DNA from: Gnetum montanum
Taxonomy: Eukaryota; Streptophyta; Gnetopsida; Gnetales; Gnetaceae
Length of the DNA: 64,000 nt
Direction of reading: 5' to 3'
Assembly (NCBI GenBank): GCA_015680685.1
Contig: MNCI01003467.1
Coordinates: forward strand, 2,440-66,439
Under the pieces are notes generated by a model. The model had not been told where the DNA came from. It did not search any database and saw only the letters and a program-made list of their open reading frames with translations. Of this stretch, positions 54,895 to 64,000 are shown one piece after another. The position numbers and the translations under genes were made by a program. Within the stretch, counting starts at the first letter, position 1; each line of letters starts with the position of its first letter.

Positions 54895-55140
54895 GCTATG
54901 AACCTAGTTTAAGGTCCTAGTAGACCATTATGCTAGTTTAAGATCCCAACAGACCACTATGCTACTTTATTGTCATAATGGATGGTGGATGGGCTAGTTT
55001 AAAGTCATAGAGAACTATCTATGCTAGTTTAACATCGTAGCAGATGTGCTTTGCCAGTTTTACATCATAGCGGACAAGCTTTGCCAATTTTATGTCATAG
55101 TGGATAGTCTTTGTCAATTTTATGTTGTAGTGGATGATTT
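54895..55140. repeat. TAGTTTAAGG/CAATTTTATG tandem tract after B2 integrase
   Basis: About nine units of 28-32 bp of the same type as 26895-27300, again grading from TTTAAGGTC on the left to TTTTATGTC on the right. Confidence 0.8.
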
Positions 55141-55165
55141 TCTTACCTTGCTCATGCATCATATG

Positions 55166-56300
55166 TAGTATGGCTTGAGATGCGAATGATTCACAGGATT
55201 TGTGAACTCTTTACCATTCATGTCTACCAATTTGAAGGCTCCATCCCCATAGGCTTTTGTGACCATGAATAGACCTTTCCAGTTTACTGAGAATTTGTTC
55301 ATATGCTCACAGAGAACCTTGAGAATGGGGTCCCCCTTTTTTATTTCCTGTTGATGTGGGTTTACATTATGCTTCTACCATTCCCTGTATTGATAGTGCT
55401 TTATGCGACCAAGTGTCTGTGCATGCTCCTCCTCTATGGAGTTGAGGTCGATGATCCTTGACTTGTTGTTCTGGGCTTCGTTCATGATGTTTGACAAGAT
55501 CATTTGAAGCGATGGTACCTATAGCTCAAGAGGAAACACCGCTTAATATCCATAAATAAGATTTTAAGGTGTCGTCCTATTGCCATACTGCATGTCATCC
55601 TATAAGCCTATAGCACATAGAGGATTTTCTTGTGCCATCACCTCTTCCTATTGTTAAGCATTTTCTTGAGCAAGTTGATGATGGATTTGTTCGTAGCTTT
55701 TGCCTATCAATTTTTTACAGGTAGTATGGTGAGGAGAATAATTGCCTAATGCCAAGGTTGCTGCAAAAGGTTCTAGTTTCCACACTACTAAATTATGGCC
55801 CATTTTCTGTCACAATAGTCATGGGAAGCCCAAACCTTATCACGATGTTGTCCAATATAAAGTAGCAAACCTGTTGAGATGTAGTCTTCCTAAGGGTAAT
55901 AGCCTCCACCCACTTTGTAAAGTACTTAGTGGTAGTGAGGATGAAGCTATGCCCTATGGAAGACTTGGGTGTGATAAGTCCTATAATGTCTAGTCTCCAT
56001 CGTTGGAATGGCCACCTGATCTGCATCGGGCGAAACTTGGTTGGTGAAACATGTATGCTATTTGTGTATCATTTTCATGTATCACAAGTTTTAACTTTGG
56101 CAAGGCAATCACGCTCCATGTGAGGCCAGTAGTATCCTAGGCGTCTTATTTTTGCTACCATGACCCTAGGTGCTATGTGTCCACCACACAATCCCTCATG
56201 TACCTCATTAATGATCTTCTACACTTTCTCCTCATTTACACATGCTAGCAATATCCCATCAAAGGAGCATTTGCACAAGGTGTTGTCTCCCATGGGTACA
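55166..56300 (-). pseudogene. B2 integrase
   Basis: In element sense: zinc-binding Cys around 56090-56110, 'WPFQRWRLDIIGLITPKSS' (first Asp, about 55985), 'KYFTKWVEAITLRKT', and 'IRFGLPMTIVTENGP' (about 55795-55830; the second catalytic position is Glu in place of Asp). The C-terminus at 55166-55265 matches B1. Several stops and frameshifts affect 55400-55780. Confidence 0.85.
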
Positions 56301-56332
56301 TATTACCAAGCATGCTTGCGGATCACATCCCT

Positions 56333-57046
56333 CTAGTTAGATGTCAATATACATGGGGGCTTTCCATGTTGCAAATAGGCTTTAATGTTGGCATACCACT
56401 CCTGGGTATTTGTAGCTCTTACAAAGGCTACGTGTACTTCTTGAGTGATAGGCTCCATACACTCTGTTATCGAAGTGGGAAAACTTGTGAATAGGTGTGG
56501 TGGCACATTTAATGCTAGGGTGGCCAAGGCGTCTGCTACAATGTTCTCATTATGCAACACGTGTTGAACATCCATTGTTGCAAACTATTTAAGAAAACTT
56601 TTGGCTAGGTCATAATAGGAATACAGATGCATAGCTTTGTAGGCATAGACCTCAGTGATTTGATTCATAATGAGTTGTGAATCACCTTGAATCGCCAAGT
56701 GTTGAATTTTCAATGCTTGGGCTACCAAGAGGCCCCTGAGGAGTCCTTCATACTCTACCATGTTTTTCGTACAAAGGAACACAAAAAAATAAGCAAATGG
56801 TTGTATGTCCCTATAGGGGAACATAATGACAGCCTCTGCACTACCACCACATGTAGTTGAGGTACCTTCAAAATGCAAAGTAGCTTTGAGATGTGATGGG
56901 ACAGTGCTAATGGTGTTAACGTGCTCGTCAAGGAATTCAAGTTCTATGGTTGCTCGATTGTTGATGGGTGAGGTTGTAAGTTGCGTAGCCATAGCTTGAC
57001 CTTTCATCAATGATTGGGTCACATAGCCATAGTTATGGATTTCCAT
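56333..57046 (-). pseudogene. B2 second (archaeal-type) RNase H
   Basis: This is the best-preserved copy of this domain: an open stretch of 153 codons (56585-57046) with 'NNRATIELEFLDEHVNTIS', 'LHFEGTSTTCGGSAEAVIMF', 'KNMVEYEGLLRGLLVAQALK' (catalytic Glu) and 'LAIQGDSQLIMNQI' (catalytic Asp). Then comes 80 codons (56333-56575) with 'NENIVADALATLAL'. In the first motif 'LHFEGT' replaces the usual F-D-G, an Asp-to-Glu change. It marks the element as Tat lineage. Confidence 0.88.
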
Positions 57047-57440
57047 CGGGCTATCCTACTACTTTCATATAGATTATTCATGATAGCCCAACGGATATTG
57101 CTCTTGAAAATGATGTTAACTCTACTATGGAACAGATAATGCCTCCACTTCTATAATGCAAACACTAATGTGAGGTAATTTCTCTCAACCTTATGTATTT
57201 TTCCTCATATGCTATCAATGCATAACTTAGGTAATACACTAGAATGTTAGAGCCATCATCTCTTCTCTGACATAGTAGTGCCACAATAGAAGTATCTGAG
57301 GTGACAAGGTAAATATAGAAAGGCTTATCCCTCTATGGTGGGTAAACAGTTGGGAGGTGTAAAAGCTCTTTCCTCAGATCATCAAAAGCTTGTTGGAATT
57401 GTGTTGTCCATTTGAAGTTAATCCCTTTCTTCAATAAGTG
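57047..57440 (-). pseudogene. B2 RNase H
   Basis: Degraded, but readable beside B1: 'PFYIYLVTSDTSIVALL', 'CFTLALKKWRHYL'-like residues and the connection to RT. Several stops. Confidence 0.7.
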
Positions 57441-58623
57441 TTGCATGGGGTGTAACTTGTTAGTCAACTTTGCTATAAACCTTCTAATGAACTGCACTCT
57501 ACCTTACAACCCGCACAATTCTTTAAGGTTGGTAGGTGGTGTTAGATTAATGATGGCCTTAACCTTGTCAAGGTCCACTCATATTCCAGCCTCTAACACT
57601 ACAAACCCTAGCATGCATCCAGTTTTCACCCCAAAGACACACTTTTTTGGATTTAGGCATAAGTCATGCATTTGACAACATTGGAGGACTACACCTAGAT
57701 CATTGGGATGATCAACAGCCTCTTTGGATTTTACCGCTATGTCATCCACATAGTTGTTTAATGTTTCTAGGATGTAGTTGCTAAAGATGTATGTCATGGC
57801 TCTTTGGTAGGTTGCTCTGACATTTTTTAGCACAAAAGACATTATAGTATAACAAAAGGTACCCCATGGGGGCATGAAAGTTGTTGTTAACTGATGCTCT
57901 AGGTTGATACAAATTTGATTGTAGCTAGAGAAACTGTCCATGAAGGATAGCAGAGCATGACCAGCTATAGTGTCCATTAGTTGATCAATACTCGACAGTG
58001 GGAATTCATCCTTGACCATTTCTTTGTTTAGATCCCAGAAATCTATACAGATTTGTATTTCTCCCATTTTCTTAGAAACTATAATGATGTTCAACACCCA
58101 TTCTGAATAATCAACTGCCCGAATGAAACCAGCCTAATACAGCTTAGTGATTTCATCCCATACGGCCAGTGCAATCTCTAGTTTAACCTTGCAAGCCTTT
58201 TGTTTGACTACCTTCATTCGAGGATATAAGATAATGTTGTGCTATATCAGCCTCGGATCTAAGCCTGACATGTCATTATATGACCACGCGAATACCTCGA
58301 TGTTATCTTGGAGGATCTTGGCTACATCTTTATGCATTTTGAATCTAGGAGGAAGCTAATTTTTAAAATTTTTATTTTCCCCCTCGATGTAGTCACAGGC
58401 ATTTCAATGAGAGGGTTCTTAGTTACATCCCCAACCTCTAAATCTAAGGCTTGGACCTAATGTTCAGGCCAGTATGGGGATGTTTCTAAGGATGCTACAG
58501 TGCTATCTATGGATGATTCCCAGTCTATTGATTTTGGATTCAGTTGTCTTGCAACCTCACCATGTGGACTTGTCAAGGCTAGAGGTGAAGAAAGATCATG
58601 ATGCATTACCATTCTTTCTCAAC
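57441..58623 (-). pseudogene. B2 reverse transcriptase
   Basis: An open stretch of 172 codons (57579-58097) includes 'MGEIQICIDFWDLNKEM', 'DEFPLSSIDQLMDTI', 'LLSFMDSFSSYNQI' and the intact catalytic box 'NNYVDDIAVKSKEAV' (about 57715-57760). Then follow 'CLNPKKCVFGVKTG' and 'GFVVLEAGI'. Upstream, 'VFAWSYNDMSGLDP'-like residues (about 58265-58310) and an N-terminal ATG follow the splice-acceptor-like site at 58624. Unlike B1, the YVDD is unchanged. Confidence 0.9.
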
Positions 58624-58660
58624 CTGCCACAATGAGATAAATGCTAAGTCAAGTGATACC
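58624..58660 (-). promoter_or_regulatory. Splice-acceptor-like site before the B2 RT frame
   Basis: The minus strand reads TTATCTCATTGTGGCAG, ending in AG at 58625-58624, followed about 12 bases later by an ATG. Homologous in position to 30866 in B1, with 'ACTTAGCATTTATCT' matching 'ACTTAACATTTGTTT'. Confidence 0.5.
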
Positions 58661-58744
58661 TGTTTGTAGCAACAACATGTAGTAAATATTTGTAAAATAA
58701 TAATGAAATATAAATAGTTGAAATAATTGTAAACTATGATACAA

Positions 58745-59120
58745 AGTTTGCAATTTGCTAGTTTAAGGTTGTAGTGGACCACCTAGATGCAAAAATTACA
58801 AAATTGATAGTTTAAGGTCTTTGCAAACTGCTAAAGAGTTAAGTTTATAAATTAAAATCATTAGTTTAAGGTCTTTCCAAACTACTAATGGGTTATATCA
58901 AAAATATTAGTTTAAGGTCTTTGTGGATTGCCAACAGATTATGTTTGTGCAAAGGTAAGAAGTATTAGTTTAAGGTCTTTGCGGACTGCTAACTTGGTTG
59001 AAACTGTGAGTCAAAACTGCTAGTTTAAGGTCTTTTCGGATAGCTAACCTAGTCGAACCTACTTGTCAAGACTACTAGTTTAAGGTCTTTGGGACCCACT
59101 AATAGGCTATTATTGTAAAG
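58745..59120. repeat. TAGTTTAAGGTCTTTGCGGAC tandem tract beside the antisense promoter
   Basis: Seven or eight units with a conserved core CTAGTTTAAGGTCTTTnCnnACTGCTAA and longer spacers (about 50 bp period). Same position as 30950-31160 in B1. Confidence 0.8.
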
Positions 59121-59276
59121 GTAAATGGGTAATTTAAGGTGGGTCAAGGCTTTCGGTCGGGCCCACCTGTTATGATGTAAACAATGCTACTATGCTATGG
59201 TAGGAGTGCTACGCTATACAGAACATCCCACATTAATTGGGATGAGAAAATGACAAGTTCCTTTTCACCGTGTTAG

Positions 59277-62200
59277 CTATAAATAGGGGTTTACCCCTGG
59301 TAAACTCATCATTTTCATAGTAACAGTGCAGAGCCCACATCCAGAGCGTAGAGCAGTCATATTGACAAAGATCAAGGAAATTTAGCATAGTGACTAAGAA
59401 ATAATTTGCAATCAAATGATGGAACCTAAGAGACAACGGAAACACCTAGCACTCTCCAAGGTGGATGAGGTGAAGGACACCCTAGGGTGTCTGTCGCAGG
59501 TGCACGTTGTAGTATGATAGGAAACTCCATCAGCTCAGTAAGTTGCTATGCTACCTTTATTTTCTATGTTGTCTTTGTTATTTTTGCTTTCTTTTTTATT
59601 TTTTTGAAGCCTACATCTTTTCTTACCATTTCTATTTCCATCTTGGCTATTACACCGTCCTTGTTGTCGATTGAACTGTGACAGGTGTACAGACATTATG
59701 CTAAGGCTGCATGTAGTATTACCAAGATTTCCATTGTTGTGGCTATCTTTCTATAGGGGTTTAGGTGATTCTGGCAAGACAGGATGCGAATAGCATAGCA
59801 TACGACCCTTAGGAGGGTTTGGCCATGCACATGATTTGACAATGTAACACGTATCTATCACAGTATAGTGCAAATCATTCTATCAGGAAGAAGATTTGCT
59901 AAAATGGCTATAGCATATTAAATTCTTTCTTATTTAAAAATTCATATTTAATTTTTTGTTTTGTTGCTACGCTATTGCCTTTGTGGTTCTTCTATGATAT
60001 ATGCAAGAAAAGAGTTATGCTACGCTATTTTTAAACAGCTAATCTTGCTACGCTACGTGCGAACTTCACTCGAACATGATGTTAACATTTTCCATTGTGT
60101 TACGTAAGGTGATGCTAAGGTCCATTTTGATTATCCTAGAAATTGTAGGGGTTATGTGCTGCCTAAGTGAACTAGTGGCCAACATTCCTCTGCTCCATGC
60201 ATGTGGGGAGGTAGGCGGTCTAGTTCTGAGAAGGTGCACGGGACTTCCTACAATTCTTTCTATAACACTTTAGTGTGATTGTTTGGTCACACTTATCAAA
60301 GGAGGTAGTAGTTATAATTATAGAAACCCTATTTCCTAGGGAAAACTAGGGTATTATAAAATTTTTGACTGATGGGGAAATCGGGAGCGGGCAGGCAGAG
60401 GGATCCAATCAGCATCCAAAAAACTTGAGACGTTTGGCTTGGATCTGGGAAATGCCTGAATATAATTGCTACCACCTATACAACATGTTGTTTATTGCCC
60501 ATCACATGGGAACCTATTTTCAGAACCCACCAAGAATCATTTATTGTGCTGGTGGATGAGTTCTATAAACATATTCCGCTATGTTATGCAATGCATACTA
60601 CGCTAGGAAAAAATGTTAACAGTGTATGTGCTTTGTTTTTGTTAGTAGGTTTTACATCAATAAGAGTGGGCTTCACAGTGATACTGATGCCTTGGCCTTG
60701 GTGTAGATGGTGTTGCAGGTGTTTTCCTCCACTGGGAATATGTGCACCAACGTGATAGGCCAATGTGGGGGTGAGTACAAAACCTATCCAACCTAATACT
60801 CCCAATTCTACAATAGGTGCAAGGTGTTTGGTTGGTTGGATGGAGATTGGAAACCCTTTAGGCTAATCATCATTGAAGACATGTCGGTGGATCTCCCACC
60901 ATTTGCATTGTTGTTCACACTTGGTATGCTAAGCCATGAGTTTATGTTTGCATGTTCGAGAGTTGTTCCTATGTTTCTACTATCTTTTCTATTTTGTCTA
61001 AGTTTTTTGCTTTTTTCTTTTGTAAACTACGATAGCAGCGATGAAATCCCAGGAGGTGACAGTGATCACCTCTGGGCATAACAAGGCTAACATTTATTTC
61101 AAGTATGGGGAGGTAGACAAGACCTAACGTTGGCTTTGCAATAGGGCCCCATAGTCACTCACCAACAACCTTTGGGACGCTAGGCTCATAAACTTGTTCT
61201 TGGTCATGAACCCAAGCATCCCTGCTACTGAGATGCTTGTCCTAGCTGACTCCTTTTCTAAAAGAGTAGGCCACTTTTGTAAAAGTGTGCACAATGTGCT
61301 GGTGGTCCTTGAGATCAATGATAAACTATTTTCAAATCACTTCAGTGTCTCTTCTGATGGTCTCCCCATGGGAGCAAAGATCAAAAAGGAGGTGAACCAT
61401 CAGGGGGACATTGAGGAGTGGCTAGGGGTAGCGAAAGGGTGAAAGGGGATCCCTATTGAAGTGGCTATGCTGAAAGTGGCCAAAACGGTTTACCCTATCT
61501 TCTAGGCCCATGCTTCCCCAAGCTACTCTCCCAAGGAAAGATCATTGGGATTGAGCAAGCTTGAGTAATGAGGGAGGTCATGGAAGAGGGGGATTGTTAC
61601 AATTAGATCAAACATCTCTACAAAGGTCTGCAAGCTAAAATGATCAAGCTTCATAAGAAGCCTGAATCTTATTTCAATGTGCATCATGCCTTCTTCATAG
61701 CCTACTTGTAGCAATTTGTGGAATTCTTGGTGGTCTGTGAGAATGGAATCTGGATGATGCAAAATTGTAACCAAATTTCCAAACCATGGTTTTCCAAAGT
61801 CTTCTACACCAACCGATCCTAGGATCCCCTAGAAGCTACTGGGGAGTCATTTTCAATAATGACTAGGGATCGGGTAGCTCGCAACTTTCGTAGCTAGGAT
61901 AGCTAATGAGAGGCACCCCTTGCTACTATAGGTAGCATATCAAAGGAAAAATGCCTCATTGTGGAGACAGTGGCCACTAAGATGTAGTACAAATGGTCTC
62001 ATCCGGTTGAGGAGCCTTCCCGTATGGACAAAGAAGGGTAGAAACTACGGTTTGAGTTACCCAGGATACAACCTCCTATCAATAAATGCCTTTTTCTTTT
62101 TGTTATTTGTTTGTTTACTTGTTTGGTTAATTCTTGCTATGTTGTGTTATGCTAGGTAGTGTAGCACAATGTAGCATTTGTCTTAAATTAATCTACTTTT

Positions 62201-64000
62201 TCCTAATGCGAACATGCTTTGCTACCAGAGGAAAAAGAATAAGAAGAAGGTGGAGAAGAGGTGATAGCCCTTGAAATGAGAGTGACTAATAAAGATGCAA
62301 GGGCCCTAGCCACAGAGGAAAGGGCCCTAGTCAAGAGAGAAGAAGCTTTAGCTGTAAAGGAAGGGCTTCTCGTCGATGAGGAAAATACTCCTGTTGACAA
62401 GGAGGAAATTTCTTCCAATGAGGAGGACTCCCTTTTTGATGAGGATGTTGGTACGACAAAAAGAAGGGCGCTAGTGAATAAAGAAAAGGCCCATGTCAAC
62501 TAGGAAAGGACCTCTGCCAATGATCCCTTTGCTGAATGTAGTTCAGCCTCGGAGGAGCAGATGAACATAGAGGGTGTTGCCATGGTGTTAAGCTAGTAAG
62601 AAGAAGGGGAGCTACAACTAGATGCTGGTGAGTTTGACCACATATTCAATAGTATGTCGATGGATGACCCCTCCTCTATAACCCCTCAGGGTTTTCTGGG
62701 TAGGAGCCTTTACACTATCATTTGCATTGCTCATTAGCCTTATTGTAGTCCTCTTGGTCATAACTAACACGTTTTGTTGTGTAGTAGACACCGCTATTGA
62801 CACTGCAAGACCTTCTTCAATCCACTTGTGACCATGGGACAAGACCCTCAATAAGTTTACGTTCATGTAGGGGGTGGTCAATGACATGATTGACCATCTC
62901 AAGAAGATCGATCCAAAAGTGAGTAAGTGAAGTAGCTATGCTAGGATTTTTAAATTGCTATGCTAGACCTTTTAGATTGTCAAACTTTTCTACGCTACTA
63001 TGACTAATGTAGTTTTTATGTCTAGTTGACAGCCTCTCACCTCAAGTGGGACTCGAAACAAGTAGTTAAGGTTAACATCGTGCTTGCATTCCTGCCAAAA
63101 GTGACCAAGGTACCTCGTCGCATATACGACGAGGCTAGCGAATGCACATTGTACTCGGCACACTCCTTGTCGGAGTGCAGGCATGTGAATGAAGACTTAT
63201 GGAAATGGGTCCAGAAGCTTGAGAAGGAGAAAGCCAACTTGACCGTTGAGGTGAAAGAAATCTACTCCAGAAATGAGTTTCTTTTGGCCCATGATACCAA
63301 CGATGGCAATTGGTGCATGGCCATCATCGATTATGCAAGATATTGGATAGTCGTGTAGCACAACAATGAGGCCACATGCTAAATAATTGAGCAGTGAATG
63401 TAGATGGACTTGTTGGCCCAGAAGAACCAAGATTGGAAGGATTATAGTGCAATAGTTTACAAGTGGGGGCAGTCCCAGAAAAACCACAAGCATATGTATA
63501 AACTAGAACACGCCACCTACCATAAACAATACCTGGATGCTTCAGTTAAGTTGTATACTCATGAAGTATTCCTGGATGCAATTGGTGCTTTTGGGGCTTA
63601 CAACAAGTTCATGCAACAAGTGATGGTCAGTGAATCCCCTGAACAGAAAGTAAGTTTCCCCATGGGTGGGACCGCCACTACCTCCTTTTTGCCAAGATGG
63701 ATAGCTATTGAAAGTTGTAGCAGACACTAACTTGGGTGATAGGCACTGGGAAAATATTATAGAGGAGGAGGTATGGCAACGCCTCAGCACTAGCTTGGAT
63801 CACATACCCCCCAAGATAGATGCAGGGCCATCTCGGGTTAGTCACTTTCTATGATGCAACTGCTTATTTCATTCTAGTTTTTAGTGACTCTAGCTCACTA
63901 CTTCATTTTCTATGATATAGGTTCCAGATGAAGATGAAAGGCCCTTTGAGGGTGGCAACGATGGTGTGATGGAAGATGATGCAAGAGAAGATGATGCATG
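59277..64000 (+). pseudogene. B2 copy of the antisense multi-exon gene (last exon runs off the window)
   Basis: TATA box CTATAAATAGGGG at 59277-59289; first donor CTCA|GTAAGT at 59538. Exons by comparison with B1: about 59310-59537, 60108-60550, 60649-60923, 61039-about 62060, 62217-about 62700, 62785-62918, 63033-63836 and 63921 on. Acceptors GTTAGTAG (60648), GATAGCAG (61038), GCTACCAG (62216), TTGTGTAG (62784) and ATGATATAG (63920) fit. Some donors have decayed (60551, 62061). Well-kept parts are 'NPSIPATEMLVLADSFSK' (exon 4), the acidic/basic repeats (exon 5) and a 110-codon coiled-coil stretch (63026-63358). The last exon is acidic ('DEDERPFEGGNDG'). Confidence 0.75.

Larger units (their letters stand above)
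51961..64000 (-). mobile_element. B2: second Tat/Ogre-like element with the antisense gene (continues past the window)
   Basis: It is collinear with B1: 3' LTR 51961-53525, polypurine tract, 3' UTR, tandem tract, integrase, second RNase H, RNase H, RT to 58623, splice-acceptor-like site, tandem tract, then the plus-strand gene from 59277 to the window end. Gag, protease and the 5' LTR would lie beyond 64000. Divergence from B1 is high, so the shared antisense gene is an old family trait and not a recent duplication. Confidence 0.9.

Noticed and set aside
62203-62499. Minus-strand Ser/Thr/Leu-rich frame of 98 codons
   Set aside because: It is antisense to exon 5 of the B2 gene and not conserved in B1.
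1-64000. tRNA, rRNA or other structural RNA genes
   Set aside because: No cloverleaf with A and B boxes and no rRNA-like block was seen; the only tRNA-related sequences are primer-binding sites.

Overview
This window is plant nuclear DNA made almost entirely of old, nested LTR retrotransposons and fragments of them. No intact host gene is present. Evidence for a land plant is Ty3/gypsy polyproteins of the Athila-like and Tat/Ogre-like types, plus captured pieces of a cellulose-synthase-interactive (CSI1-type) armadillo protein, an NB-ARC resistance protein and a receptor-like kinase. Very long elements, transition-rich decay and the lack of genes suggest a large genome such as a conifer. That is an inference and is not proven by the sequence.

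Layout. 1-330: GC-rich palindromic tandem repeats. 400-7158: Athila-like element A1 (+), with its 5' end missing, followed by its 847-bp 3' LTR. 7184-10560: 3' end of a third A-like copy (A3, -). 10560-17983: unassigned, with a possible tRNA-iMet primer site, two AGATGTCT word tracts and an assembly gap. 17984-23081: A-like element A2 (-), interrupted inside its RT by B1. 23082-42012: B1, an 18.9-kb Tat/Ogre-like element (-) with both LTRs. The broken A2 RT resumes at 42013. About 42100-42570: a CSI1 exon fragment joined to an inverted LTR terminus. 42571-49089: element D (+), which carries only gag and protease and has a 3.3-kb 3' LTR whose U3 holds NB-ARC and kinase fragments. 49090-51960: gag-protease fragment of a B-like element (B3, +). 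51961-64000: second B element (B2, -), running off the window.

The most unusual feature is inside B1 and B2. Between protease and reverse transcriptase, where Ogre elements are known to have an intron, both copies carry the same gene on the opposite strand. It starts at a TATA box (31348; 59277) and is split by GT-AG introns into about eight exons. It encodes roughly 1,000 residues that I do not recognise, including an acidic repeat and a coiled coil. On the element's own strand a polypyrimidine tract and AG precede the RT frame in both copies, consistent with a sense intron that encloses the antisense gene. Tandem tracts built on 'TAGTTTAAGG' lie at the module boundaries. All copies seen here carry stop codons, so the function must be tested on younger copies.
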